A DNA stretch of 64,000 nucleotides from Bacillota bacterium (lineage in GTDB: Bacteria > Bacillota > UBA4882 > UBA8346), in contig JAEZFP010000054.1 of NCBI GenBank assembly GCA_023417475.1, forward strand, positions 62,001 through 126,000, in the 5' to 3' direction. Each line of letters begins with the position of its first letter. Positions within the stretch are counted from its first letter, which is position 1. The notes beneath the pieces are model-generated. The model ran no database searches. It was given only the letters and a program-made list of their open reading frames with translations, and had not been told where the DNA came from. The translations under genes and the position numbers were made by a program. Shown one piece after another: positions 41,069-50,719 of the stretch.

Positions 41069-43246
41069 TTGCGGCGGTTCCATTTACGGCATGTACAATT
41101 CACGATCCAACAAAAGCTGGTTTTGGCCTGCTTAAGCATGGCGTTGATCATTTCGATGCTGCTGTTTGTTTACTACGGGAAAGTCCACCGGGACGCGCTC
41201 GAACAGCAGGTTCAGTATTATGAGAAAAACCATGAACAAACGGCGGTATTATTAAATTCCCTCGAGCAAAAGATCAATTCCTATTACCACCAATTGGTCA
41301 ACGACAACAATAATCTGGCGGGTATCCTGGTTAAATCGGAATATGGCAAAGACGACTATTTTACGCTTTACCAAATCCAGCGGGGCCTGATCAACATTAT
41401 CAACTCGGAACCGGTGATTGATTCGATCTATTTGTATAGCTATACTAGCGACAAGGCGTTATCCACCAAATATATGTTTGCCAATCTGGACTATTTCCCC
41501 GATCATGTGGTGATTAATCAATTTTATGCCCAAAAAAAAGCCAAACTTTGGTTTCCCGCCCGTTACGAGCGGGCCGGCGATCCACGTTCGCCGCAGATCT
41601 TGTCCTGGGTGGCCGGAATTCCTTTTAACGCGCGGCGCGGCGCGATCGTTTTCAATGTCGACCAGCGGAAACTGCTGGCGGGTTTGGGCAATAAACAAGC
41701 TGGACTGGTGGTTTTGGATGACCAGGATCAAACCATCCTGCATCAGAATAACGATCTTTACCGCGTCTTCAAAAAGAACCAAGCCAAAATTTTGGCGACC
41801 GGTCAAAAAACGCAGCTGGTTCGCATCACCGATTGGGGTCACCGTTATTATGTCTTTGTGACGCAAAATACCCACACAAATTGGCAAGTGATCTCGATCA
41901 TTCCCGACGCCATCATTCGCGCGGGAACTAAAAACAATTCGCTGGACTTTTATTTGATCGTCGCTTTCCTGCTGGCCTCCGCTTTTGGTTTGGCCAAGCT
42001 GGTCCAGACCATTTATACCCAATCGATCCAGTCGTATCAAGATAAGTTTCAAACCAACATCAACAGTTTGATCGACAGCTTCGTGGTCGGGGTCTTGACC
42101 GGGGAATACACCCGCGAAGAGATCGCCGATAAGTCGGTTGACTTAGGGATGCAGTGGCGGGGCGAACGGTTTTTGACGGTTGTCTATCAGATCGACAATT
42201 ATTATAGTTTTTTGCTGGAGAACCGGGAGTATTTGCCGCGAATGCTGCTGAATAAAAAGATTCAAAACGATATCAAGGCAACCTTTGGCGAGACGCAAAC
42301 CGCGGTGGTCACCGTGGAGATGGGTAAGATCGTCGTCTTATTGGGATTGGAAAGAGAGCAATCCGAAACGGCGGTTTTGGCTGAGGTCGAGCAACGGATT
42401 GGCGACAGCCAGACCCAGATTGAACGGGCGTATCATCTGAGCGTCCGGGTGGCGGTGAGCGAGATCTTGACTGGCGTGGAACAGATCCAGATCTGTTACG
42501 CCCAAGCTTTAAAAGCCTTAAGCTTTAAGAATTTTTCCCATCAGAACTCGTTAATCCGCTACCAGGAGGTTGCGGCGCATACCGCGTTGGCCCCTAATTA
42601 CCCGGTCACCGAGATTGCCCTTTTGAAGGAGTATATCAAGAGCGGCAATCAAGCGAAGATTGGGTGCGCCATCGATCAAATCTGTCAAAATCTGTTAGCC
42701 CAGCCCTACCTGTCGGTGGACCTGGTCAATGCGATCTTTTCCAATATCTTTTACGAGATCATCAAAGTGGTGCTGGAGTTCGGCTATTCGCTCAAGGACG
42801 TTTATGGCGAGGAAGATCTCTTTATCACGTTGTACAGTTATGAAATGATTGAGGAGAAAAAGGAGTTTTTCCTGAAAGTGGCGGGGCGGTTGGTCGAATA
42901 CCGCAACAGTAAGGAGAAAAACTCCCATAAGCTTGTTGTGCAACGGATCATCGACTATATCGAAGAAAATTATGATAAAACCATTTCATTGGAGATTGTC
43001 GGGGCGGAAGTGGGAATGAATCCTTCGTACCTGAGTTCGTTCATTAAAAAAGAGTTAGGCGTTTATTTCGTCGATTATGTGATTGAGTTGCGGTTGAAAA
43101 AGGCGTTGTGTTTATTAAAAGAGGAAAAGCTAAATATCAAACAGATCGCCGAACGTTGCGGTTTCGATACGGTCCATTCGTTCATTCGCAACTTTAAAAA
43201 ACGGTATCAGGTGACACCTTCCGAATTTCGCAATCAGGGCAATTAA
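41069..43246 (+). CDS. AraC/YesN-type membrane-bound transcriptional regulator
   Basis: 725 residues. TM1 at about 17-37 (LVLACLSMALIISMLLFVYYG), an extracellular Cache-like sensor (about 38-290), TM2 at about 293-312 (FYLIVAFLLASAFGLAKLV), a linker and middle domain, and a C-terminal AraC helix-turn-helix pair (about 630-725: ISLEIVGAEVGMNPSYLSSF and IKQIAERCGFDTVHSFIRNF). This one-component design (sensor and DNA-binding in one membrane protein) is frequent beside LplABC-type importers in Firmicutes. TTG start at 41069 after GGAGGGG. Expected to activate the transport operon downstream in response to an outside sugar. Confidence 0.88.
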   Translation: MRRFHLRHVQFTIQQKLVLACLSMALIISMLLFVYYGKVHRDALEQQVQYYEKNHEQTAVLLNSLEQKINSYYHQLVNDNNNLAGILVKSEYGKDDYFTLYQIQRGLINIINSEPVIDSIYLYSYTSDKALSTKYMFANLDYFPDHVVINQFYAQKKAKLWFPARYERAGDPRSPQILSWVAGIPFNARRGAIVFNVDQRKLLAGLGNKQAGLVVLDDQDQTILHQNNDLYRVFKKNQAKILATGQKTQLVRITDWGHRYYVFVTQNTHTNWQVISIIPDAIIRAGTKNNSLDFYLIVAFLLASAFGLAKLVQTIYTQSIQSYQDKFQTNINSLIDSFVVGVLTGEYTREEIADKSVDLGMQWRGERFLTVVYQIDNYYSFLLENREYLPRMLLNKKIQNDIKATFGETQTAVVTVEMGKIVVLLGLEREQSETAVLAEVEQRIGDSQTQIERAYHLSVRVAVSEILTGVEQIQICYAQALKALSFKNFSHQNSLIRYQEVAAHTALAPNYPVTEIALLKEYIKSGNQAKIGCAIDQICQNLLAQPYLSVDLVNAIFSNIFYEIIKVVLEFGYSLKDVYGEEDLFITLYSYEMIEEKKEFFLKVAGRLVEYRNSKEKNSHKLVVQRIIDYIEENYDKTISLEIVGAEVGMNPSYLSSFIKKELGVYFVDYVIELRLKKALCLLKEEKLNIKQIAERCGFDTVHSFIRNFKKRYQVTPSEFRNQGN

Positions 43247-43269
43247 TCTCTCGTCCACCGTCAAAAGGG

Positions 43270-43300
43270 GCTTTCCATCGCGGAAAGCTCTTCTTTTTTT
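43270..43300 (+). terminator. Intrinsic terminator after the AraC regulator
   Basis: GCTTTCC and GGAAAGC arms, ATCGC loop, T-rich tail. Confidence 0.85.
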
Positions 43301-43464
43301 ATGGGGATTTTGATTGCAAATAATGAACAAAAGTGATCATTTCTTTGGGTTAGAATCGTATTTCCGGAATTTCACTACTCGATTGGCAATTGGTTAAATC
43401 GGCGCCATTTGGGCAAAAAATGACTTAAATAGAATAATGTACATGAATCTAAAAATATAACAAT

Positions 43465-43492
43465 TTGAAAATTGTTACGAAGCTGTTATTAT
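43465..43492 (+). promoter_or_regulatory. Putative promoter of the LplABC-like operon
   Basis: TTGAAA (43465-43470) and TATTAT (43487-43492) with a 16-bp spacer, inside the AT-rich stretch before the binding protein. The inverted repeat CAATTTGAAAATTG overlaps the -35. Confidence 0.5.
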
Positions 43493-43525
43493 CAAGTTAA
43501 CAACTTTCCAAAGGAGGAATTTGTA

Positions 43526-45019
43526 GTGATTTGTAGAGAGAAAAAAGCGCACGTTTGGCTCCTGACTCTGTTAGCGTTATCCTTAGTTGCCGCTTCCGGA
43601 ATCAGTTTCGCCAAAGAACCGGGGAAGGTCGTTTCATTTAGAGTATTGTACGATTTCAACATGGACCCGAAGGGAATGTCGTTGACCGACAATAAGTACA
43701 CCCAATTCATTCGGGATAAAACCGGTGTGCAAATCAACATTGAATCCCCAGGTTCGGCAGCTTACATGAACAAGCTTAATATCATGATGGCTTCCGGCGA
43801 TTATCCCGACGCCTTCATGAGCAACCCCAAAGAACCGATCCTACAATATGCCCAGGATGGCATGCTAACCGACTTGGCTCCGTACATCAAGAATACCCGG
43901 AAATATCCGAACTTCAAGAATATGCCGGCCGAAGCCTGGTTGCCGGTGACCGAAAAAGGGAAGATCTGGGCGTTTCCTTTCAACCGTCAAGACGCCTTCC
44001 ATCAAGTAATTTACGTGAAAAAGGCCTGGATGGCCAAGCTTGGTTTAAAAACTCCGAAAACCATTGAAGACTTTTATCAAGTCCTCAAAGCCTTCCGGGA
44101 AAAAGATCCCGACGGCAACGGCAAGAAAGACACCTACGGTTTGTTGGTCAATAGTGATTTAAGCTACGGCGGACGGATTTTCTTATCGGCTTTCGACGCT
44201 GCTTCCTATAAAGTAATCAGCGGGAAAGTTACACCGCCGGAAATCACCCCGCAATACAAAGAATACCTTAAATTCATGAACCGTTTGGTGAAAGAAGGTT
44301 TGGTCGATCAGGAGTTCCCGCTGGTCAGCAACCCGATTTACCGTGAAAAATTGAAAACCGGCCAATACGGGATGACCTCCAACTTCTGGCACGGCAATCA
44401 ATTGCCGGAGTATACCTCCAACCAGGTTGACAAGGTTTGGGATGCGATTGCGTTGCCAACCCTTAAAAACGGAAAACCGGCCAAATTCGTTTACAACTCG
44501 GTCAACCGTCATTATATCGGCGTCCCGAAAGGCACCAAAAACGTCGATGCCTTGATGAAGATGTTTGACTGGGTGCTCTCGCCGGAAGGAACCCGCTTTG
44601 TTTACCTTGGTGTTGAAGGCAAAGAGTACAAAATGAACAACGGCAAAATCGAGATTATCGAAGCGCCGCATCCGATTCAATGGTCTTTCTCCCTGGTCAA
44701 ACACGGCCGTTTAAACGAGGATGTCAAGGAATATATGTCCTACAGCAATACCAAGGATGCGATCGCCCGATTGGATTTCTCCACCAAGATGGGACAATTG
44801 GATAAGATCCAGGCCGCGTTGCCGTACTATCCGGAACTGGGCAACTACAACTTGCCCAATATCGTTAGCGAGTACACCACCAAAGCGATTTTGGGTGTGG
44901 TGGATATCGACGCCAGCTGGAACGATTACGTGTCAAAATGGCGTTCTTCCGGCGGTGACAAAGCGATCGCCTTCTGGAGCAACTGGTATAATACCACCGG
45001 CAAGAAATTGGTTAAATAA
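43526..45019 (+). CDS. LplA-type extracellular solute-binding protein
   Basis: 497 residues. GTG start at 43526 after AAGGAGGAAT. Signal peptide in the first 30 residues (HVWLLTLLALSLVAASGISFA) with no lipobox Cys visible. The mature part has the LplA pattern: TNKLNIMMASGDYPDAFM-like block, GKIWAFPFNRQDAFHQ and long C-terminal region, DPDGNGKKDTYGL being a calcium-type loop. Binds an oligosaccharide, probably plant polymer-derived. First gene of the importer. Confidence 0.9.
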   Translation: MICREKKAHVWLLTLLALSLVAASGISFAKEPGKVVSFRVLYDFNMDPKGMSLTDNKYTQFIRDKTGVQINIESPGSAAYMNKLNIMMASGDYPDAFMSNPKEPILQYAQDGMLTDLAPYIKNTRKYPNFKNMPAEAWLPVTEKGKIWAFPFNRQDAFHQVIYVKKAWMAKLGLKTPKTIEDFYQVLKAFREKDPDGNGKKDTYGLLVNSDLSYGGRIFLSAFDAASYKVISGKVTPPEITPQYKEYLKFMNRLVKEGLVDQEFPLVSNPIYREKLKTGQYGMTSNFWHGNQLPEYTSNQVDKVWDAIALPTLKNGKPAKFVYNSVNRHYIGVPKGTKNVDALMKMFDWVLSPEGTRFVYLGVEGKEYKMNNGKIEIIEAPHPIQWSFSLVKHGRLNEDVKEYMSYSNTKDAIARLDFSTKMGQLDKIQAALPYYPELGNYNLPNIVSEYTTKAILGVVDIDASWNDYVSKWRSSGGDKAIAFWSNWYNTTGKKLVK

Positions 45020-45033
45020 AATCCCAATGAATT

Positions 45034-45142
45034 ACTTCAACGATTTCACCCCGTTTGAAATCGTTTGAAGCAACAAATGTTTCCCGATATGCACACCGGA
45101 ACCACGTCGACAACCAGATTCAACAGCAAACGGTTTCGGTGT
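45034..45142. other. Two hairpins between binding-protein and permease genes
   Basis: TTCAACGATTTCA with TGAAATCGTTTGAA at 45034-45068, and CACACCG with CGGTGTG (about 45093 and 45138). They lie in the spacer between the solute-binding and permease genes and probably set their expression ratio through RNA stability or partial termination. Confidence 0.5.
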
Positions 45143-45167
45143 GCTTTTTAAAGAAGGAGCGGTTAAT

Positions 45168-46118
45168 ATGGCTTGTCAAAGCGACACGGTGAACAAAGGT
45201 TGGTTGAGTCGGTTGAAAGAGCTTGGCACGATCTTAAACCGGCACAAATATCTTTATCTACTCATGGCGCCCGGTATCATCTGGTACATCATATATAAAT
45301 ATCTGCCTATGTACGGATTGATTATCGCCTTTAAGGACTTCAACTTTGCCCGGGGCATCATGGACAGCCCGTGGGTCGGCTTAAAATACTTTGAATTTTT
45401 GCTTTCGTTTCCGGATTTCTTTAATATTTTACGCAATACGCTTTTAATCAATTTTTACAATTTGGTTTTCGCGTTTCCCATCCCGATTATCTTGGCCTTG
45501 CTTTTGAATGAATTGACCAGTATGCGCTTGAAACGAAGTTTGCAAACGGTCTTCTATTTCCCGCATTTTCTCTCGTGGGTCGTTTTTGGCGGAATCATCA
45601 TCCAGTTGCTTGGACCAAACGAAGGTCTGGTCAACTCGATCATCAAACTGTTCGGCGGCGACCCGATATACTTCATGGCCAACCCCAAATACTTTCGGAC
45701 GATTGTGGTCGTATCCGGGATTCTCAAAGATGCGGGTTGGGGAGCCATTGTTTATCTTGCGGCCTTAACCAGTATTGATGTTGAACAATATGAAGCCGCC
45801 ACGGTTGACGGCGCCAATCGGTTACAGAAACTGTTTTATATTACACTACCCGGCATCATGAACACGGTGATCATCATGTTCATCCTGAAAATCGGCTATC
45901 TGCTGGATGTGGCTTTTGAACAGATCTACATTCTCTACAACCCCATGGTATATGAGGTCGGCGACGTTTTAAGCACCTATATTTACCGGGTCGGTTTGCA
46001 GGGAATGAAGTTCAGTTTAACCACTGCCATCGGTTTGTTCCAATCGTTGATCGGACTTGGGTTGGTGTTGTTCACCAATAAGATGGCGAAAAAGTATAGC
46101 GAAGTATCCTTGTGGTAA
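45168..46118 (+). CDS. LplB-type ABC permease
   Basis: 316 residues with six hydrophobic segments. YLYLLMAPGIIWYIIYKYLP starts TM1 and EQYEAATVDGANRLQKLFYI is the EAA loop. ATG at 45168 follows AAGAAGGAG. The LplB/YteP family imports rhamnogalacturonan fragments or other oligosaccharides; substrate not fixed. No ATPase gene nearby. Confidence 0.92.
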   Translation: MACQSDTVNKGWLSRLKELGTILNRHKYLYLLMAPGIIWYIIYKYLPMYGLIIAFKDFNFARGIMDSPWVGLKYFEFLLSFPDFFNILRNTLLINFYNLVFAFPIPIILALLLNELTSMRLKRSLQTVFYFPHFLSWVVFGGIIIQLLGPNEGLVNSIIKLFGGDPIYFMANPKYFRTIVVVSGILKDAGWGAIVYLAALTSIDVEQYEAATVDGANRLQKLFYITLPGIMNTVIIMFILKIGYLLDVAFEQIYILYNPMVYEVGDVLSTYIYRVGLQGMKFSLTTAIGLFQSLIGLGLVLFTNKMAKKYSEVSLW

Positions 46119-46194
46119 ACGAGCCAATAGCGGTTTTCCATAGTGGTTGACGTCCGCTGATGGAATGCTTGAAAAGATATACGAGGTGAATTTG

Positions 46195-47070
46195 ATGAAT
46201 GAGCTGAAAATAAAGTTCAATCCCAATTGGGTGATTGGCGGATTGCTGTCGCTCCTGGCCGTGTTGACCTTTGTGCCGTTTTATTACGTGATTGTGACGT
46301 CGCTCAGCGATCCCGACAAGATCCGGGAAGGGGTAATTATGTTGTTGCCCCAAGGGTTCACAATCGATTCTTATAAAATGATCATGAGTAATACCCGCTT
46401 CTTGGGTTGTTTTAAAATCACCGTGATTCGGACGATTTTTGGAACGTTGCTGGATTTGATCTTCCAGTGTGCGCTGGCCTACGGGTTGTCCCGCCGCTAT
46501 TTGCCGGGACGGAAGTTCTTCATGAAGTTTGTCATTGTCGCGATGCTCTTTAACGGCGGCATCATCCCTACGTATTTGGTGGTCAAAGCCACCGGATTGC
46601 TCGATTCGATCTGGGCTTTGCTGATCCCGGGCTTGATCAGTACCTGGAACGTGATTTTGCTCCGGACCTTCTTTGAGAATATTCCCGATAGTCTGGAGGA
46701 ATCGGCGAAGATTGACGGCGCCAACGACCTGTATATCTTCACCCGGATTATCCTGCCGTTGTCGAAACCGGCTATCGCGACCATCGGTTTGTTCTGCGCC
46801 GTCAAGCATTGGAACTCCTTTACCGATGCCGTGATTTACTTGACCTCATACAAATTTCAAGTGTTGCAAGTTTTCCTTCGCGATATGGTCGTCCAGATGG
46901 AGACGATCAACTTATTGGGCGATCAGATCTCAATGGCGCAATTTAACGCGAACAGCTTGTCGTTGCGGGCTGCCGCCATTTTCATCGCAACCGTGCCGAT
47001 TTTAGCGGTCTATCCGTTCATCCAGAAACACTTTACCAAAGGCTTGATGGTCGGAGCAATTAAAGGTTAA
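46195..47070 (+). CDS. LplC-type ABC permease
   Basis: 291 residues, six hydrophobic segments, EAA loop SLEESAKIDGANDLYIFTRI. ATG at 46195 after GAGGTGAATTTG; an in-frame start at 46147 has no site. The C-terminal block FIQKHFTKGLMVGAIKG is the LplC/YtcP signature. It works with the LplB-like protein and a shared ATPase. Confidence 0.92.
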   Translation: MNELKIKFNPNWVIGGLLSLLAVLTFVPFYYVIVTSLSDPDKIREGVIMLLPQGFTIDSYKMIMSNTRFLGCFKITVIRTIFGTLLDLIFQCALAYGLSRRYLPGRKFFMKFVIVAMLFNGGIIPTYLVVKATGLLDSIWALLIPGLISTWNVILLRTFFENIPDSLEESAKIDGANDLYIFTRIILPLSKPAIATIGLFCAVKHWNSFTDAVIYLTSYKFQVLQVFLRDMVVQMETINLLGDQISMAQFNANSLSLRAAAIFIATVPILAVYPFIQKHFTKGLMVGAIKG

Positions 47071-47086
47071 AAAAGGAGTGATTGAG

Positions 47087-49039
47087 TTGGGCACGAAGGT
47101 GTTGTTTCATGAAGATTTTCAGAGCTTTAAGCTAGGCGATTTCCCCTATGAACCTTTTTTGGGCGCGATGGGCGAATACCATTACCGGCCGAAATATTGG
47201 TATGGCGGTCAATGGTACGATCCGACGCCGATCGCCGGTTCGGGCGGAGTGAAAACCTGGATGATCGTCGAAGAAGACGGCGCCAAATATATCGAATACT
47301 CAACCGCGGTCAAAACCGGTTTTGACAATGTGATCATCTTAGCCACCGGCGATCAGGATTGGTCTGACTACACCGTCTCCTGCCGGATCCGGTTATGGCT
47401 CTCGACCAGTATGGCGGGATTGCTTTTCCGGTATCGCAACAGCCTTTGCTTTTACGCGCTTTGCTTCAACAACGGTCATTTGCAATTGATCCGCCGCGAT
47501 CAACAAAGCGTCACCGTCCTGGCGGACAAGGAATACCCATACATCTCCGACGAGTTTTATGACTTCAGTGTCGACTGCCAGGGCAGTCAGATCCAATGTT
47601 TCGTCAACGGCGTCAAAGAGTTTGCGGTCGAGGACGCCACCTATCCGGCCGGCCGGATAGGCATTGGAACGCTGGCGCCGGTGCAGTTCGGCGATATTGA
47701 GGTAAAAACTGAAGCCGCGACCTTTGCGAAGGTCACCAAGGAACGGCGCCGGCGCGCCGAGGCCTTGACGGTCGAACAGTCCAAGTACCCGCAACCGTTG
47801 CTTTGGAAAGCTATCAATCTGCAAGACTTTGGCGCCGGCCGGAATATCCGCTTCGGGCATTTGACCGGAACTTCCGAATATTATGTGGTGATTGCCCAAT
47901 GCCAACGCCGGATTCACCGCGACGCCTACGCCCGGATCAGTTGCCTGACCGCCATTGATCTCAACGGCAAGGTGTTATGGCAAGTCGGCGAACCCAATCC
48001 CGAACACGCCTTTTTAACGGCCGACCTGCCGTTCCAAGTCTGCGATATCGACGGCGACGGGAAGGACGAAGTAATTATGTCCCGGGATTTCAAATTGATG
48101 ATCCTCGACGGCGCCACCGGCCAGGTGAAGAAGTGGATTCCCACTCCGCTATTGGACCGGAAAGATTACCCGTTTGACCGGGTTAACGTCGACTCCGTCC
48201 GGATGTGCGACTTCTCCGGTAAGGGACGGCCGACCGACATTTTGATCAAAGACCGTTACCGGAAACTTTGGGCGTACAACAGTAATCTTGAACTGCTTTG
48301 GACCTACGACGCCCCGGTCAGCACCGGTCACTTTGCTTATACCAAAGATGTCAACGGCGACGGTCGCGAGGAGATGTTTGTCGGTTACGATCTGGTCAGC
48401 GCCGACGGCGAACGGCTCTGGTCCCTGCCGGTCCATACCGACCACACCGATGAGATCGTGATCGGCAAGATCGATCCCGAACAAGACGAATTGATCGGCA
48501 TCGTCTCCGGTTGGGAAGGATTTATGCTGGCCGATCTCCAGGGGAATATCCTCAAGAAAGAGATTACCGGCCACGCGCAACGGATCAGCGTTGGAAACTA
48601 CCGGCCCGAACTGCCGGGGATGGAGATTTGCGTCTCTACCTACTGGGGCAATCAAGGCATTCTTTATCTCTATGATTGCCACGGCAACCAACTTTGGAAT
48701 GACGAACCCTCTCCCAACGGCAATGTGATCACCCCGGTCAACTGGACCGGCGACGGCCAAGACTTAATCTTGCGGAACGGCAATATCGCTTTGGGCGGTT
48801 TGATTGACGGCCACAACCGGCAAGTGGTTCGCTTCCCCGACGACGGTCATCCCGAACTCTGCGCCGAAGTTATTGATCTCACCGGCGACTGTCGCGACGA
48901 GATCGTGCTCTGGGATGAGAAACGGATGTTCATTTACACCCAGGACAACGAGCTTGACGGACCGGTCGACTGCCCGGCCAAATACCCGCACTACAACGCC
49001 TCCAACTACCGGGGCGAGTATTCGTACCGGAAACGGTAG
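47087..49039 (+). CDS. Cytoplasmic concanavalin-like/beta-propeller protein of the Lpl operon
   Basis: About 650 residues, no signal peptide. The N-terminal 210 residues resemble a LamG/3-keto-disaccharide-hydrolase-type jelly roll (ATGDQDWSDYTVSCRIRL, GLLFRYRNSLCFYALC). The rest is a VCBS/FG-GAP-like beta-propeller with repeated Ca-loops: VCDIDGDGKDEVIMS, TKDVNGDGREEMFVG and DLTGDCRDEIVLWDEK. The propeller resembles that of rhamnogalacturonan lyases (PL11), but a catalytic site was not identified. TTG at 47087 follows AAAGGAG; a GTG at 47078 is possible. Follows LplC by 16 bp. Confidence 0.6.
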   Translation: MGTKVLFHEDFQSFKLGDFPYEPFLGAMGEYHYRPKYWYGGQWYDPTPIAGSGGVKTWMIVEEDGAKYIEYSTAVKTGFDNVIILATGDQDWSDYTVSCRIRLWLSTSMAGLLFRYRNSLCFYALCFNNGHLQLIRRDQQSVTVLADKEYPYISDEFYDFSVDCQGSQIQCFVNGVKEFAVEDATYPAGRIGIGTLAPVQFGDIEVKTEAATFAKVTKERRRRAEALTVEQSKYPQPLLWKAINLQDFGAGRNIRFGHLTGTSEYYVVIAQCQRRIHRDAYARISCLTAIDLNGKVLWQVGEPNPEHAFLTADLPFQVCDIDGDGKDEVIMSRDFKLMILDGATGQVKKWIPTPLLDRKDYPFDRVNVDSVRMCDFSGKGRPTDILIKDRYRKLWAYNSNLELLWTYDAPVSTGHFAYTKDVNGDGREEMFVGYDLVSADGERLWSLPVHTDHTDEIVIGKIDPEQDELIGIVSGWEGFMLADLQGNILKKEITGHAQRISVGNYRPELPGMEICVSTYWGNQGILYLYDCHGNQLWNDEPSPNGNVITPVNWTGDGQDLILRNGNIALGGLIDGHNRQVVRFPDDGHPELCAEVIDLTGDCRDEIVLWDEKRMFIYTQDNELDGPVDCPAKYPHYNASNYRGEYSYRKR

Positions 49040-49061
49040 GAGCGGTTTAGACGCAGGTAAG

Positions 49062-49103
49062 AAAAGAGCCAACCCCGCATTTTTGCGGGGTTGGCTCTTT
49101 TTA
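49062..49103. terminator. Bidirectional intrinsic terminator
   Basis: AAAAGAGCCAACCCCGCA and TGCGGGGTTGGCTCTTTT arms, long GC stem, T-run on each strand. Separates the Lpl operon from the convergent glpK. Confidence 0.92.
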
Positions 49104-49126
49104 TTGGGGTCAGGGTTGCGGTTGGA

Positions 49127-50632
49127 TTATTCACCAAGCTCCACCCAATTCCCCGACCGTTCCACCGCCCGGGACCAGTCCCGGATCTTCGCTTTCCGAA
49201 CTTGGGGATCAAGTTTGGGGGTGAAGATCTCCTCCAGGGAGACCAGTCCGGTCAATTCGGCCGGGTCTTGCCAAAAGTTCGCGCCCAGCCCCGCCATGAA
49301 AGCGGCCCCGATGCCGGTCAACTCCAGCGCCCGGTTGCGTTGCAATGTAATATTACAGATGTCGGCTTGAAACTGCAATAAAAAGTGGTTGGCGGCCGCG
49401 CCGCCGTCAACGCGCAGGCCGGTCGGCCGGTGGCCGATGGTCTCACTCATGCAGTCGATGACCTCCATCACTTGATAGGCGATTCCCTCCAAAGCGGCCC
49501 GGGCCAGATGCGCCCGGGTGGCGCCCCGGGTTAAGCCGAGGATGGCGCCGCGCGCGAACGGATCCCAATGGGGGGCGCCGCTGCCGGTGAAAGCCGGGAC
49601 GAAGTAGACACCTTGGGTATCCGGGACGGTTAGCGCCAAGACTTCCGAATCGGCGGCCTGGGTCAGGATGCCCAGTTCGTCGCGGAGCCACTGGATGACC
49701 GTCCCGCCGTTAAAGACGCTGCCTTCCAAGGCGTAGGTCACTTGATTGCGCAAGCCCCAGGCGATGGTGGACAACATGCCGTTGCGCGGCTGACAGGCTT
49801 GGGTTCCGGTGTTCATCAACAAAAAGCAGCCGGTTCCGTAAGTGTTTTTGATCATGCCCGGTTCCAGGCAGCCTTGGCCAAACAACGCGGCTTGCTGGTC
49901 ACCGAGCACTCCGGTGATCGGCAGGGCGACGCCGCCGGTGTAGTCCGGCACGGTTGCCCCGAAGCAGCTGTCGGAAGCTTGGACGGTGGGGAGAATGGCG
50001 GCGGGGATGTCAAAGAGCCGGAGCAGTTCCTCGTCCCACTGCAGCGTATGAATATTGAAGAGCATGGTCCGGGAAGCGTTGGTGACGTCGGTGGCATGGA
50101 CTCGTCCGCCGGTCAACTTCCAGATCAGCCAGGAGTCGATGGTCCCGCAAGCGAGTTCGCCCCGGGCGGCGCGTTGCTTGAGCTTGGGAAAGGTCGTTAG
50201 CAGCCATTGCAGTTTGGTGGCGGAGAAATAGGGATCAAGCCGCAAGCCGGTTTTGGCGCTGACCATGGCGGCATACCCTTCCCGCTCCAAATGCCGGCAT
50301 AACGCGGCGGTGCGCCGGCACTGCCAAACGATGGCCGGATAAACGGGTTGGCCGGTGGCGCGGTCCCAGACGACGACGGTTTCCCGTTGATTGGTCAGGC
50401 CGACGGCAGCCACCACCGCCGGGGCCAAACCGGCCTTGCCGAACAGTTCCCGGAGTCCGTTGCGAACCGTCGCCCAAATCGACTCCGGATCGTGTTCGAC
50501 CCAACCCGGCTCGGGATAATGTTGGGGAAAGGCTTGATAATAATGATGTTGGATCTGCCCTTCCCTGTCTACGAGCAGGATAGTGGTCCCGGTGGTTCCT
50601 TGGTCAATGGCAATGATATAATTTGCGGTCAT
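49127..50632 (-). CDS. glpK: Glycerol kinase
   Basis: 501 residues. ATP + glycerol to glycerol-3-P. FGGY-family blocks: YIIAIDQGTTGTTILLVD (N-terminal ATPase phosphate loop), GCLEPGMIKNTYGTGCFLLM (second phosphate motif), and LRVDGGAAANHFLLQFQADI (adenosine motif). ATG at 50632 follows GGAGGAATC on the minus strand. No glpF or glpD nearby. Family naming is safe; other FGGY kinases are less likely given the length and the NTYGTGCFLLMNTG block. Confidence 0.93.
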   Translation of the reverse strand: MTANYIIAIDQGTTGTTILLVDREGQIQHHYYQAFPQHYPEPGWVEHDPESIWATVRNGLRELFGKAGLAPAVVAAVGLTNQRETVVVWDRATGQPVYPAIVWQCRRTAALCRHLEREGYAAMVSAKTGLRLDPYFSATKLQWLLTTFPKLKQRAARGELACGTIDSWLIWKLTGGRVHATDVTNASRTMLFNIHTLQWDEELLRLFDIPAAILPTVQASDSCFGATVPDYTGGVALPITGVLGDQQAALFGQGCLEPGMIKNTYGTGCFLLMNTGTQACQPRNGMLSTIAWGLRNQVTYALEGSVFNGGTVIQWLRDELGILTQAADSEVLALTVPDTQGVYFVPAFTGSGAPHWDPFARGAILGLTRGATRAHLARAALEGIAYQVMEVIDCMSETIGHRPTGLRVDGGAAANHFLLQFQADICNITLQRNRALELTGIGAAFMAGLGANFWQDPAELTGLVSLEEIFTPKLDPQVRKAKIRDWSRAVERSGNWVELGE

Positions 50633-50719
50633 GATGATTCCTCCGCTTTCCGGTTCGTCAATAAACGATTAGCGGTTAATTTGCGCTATCAGCGAGAGGT
50701 CGGAATCGGCGACATAAAC

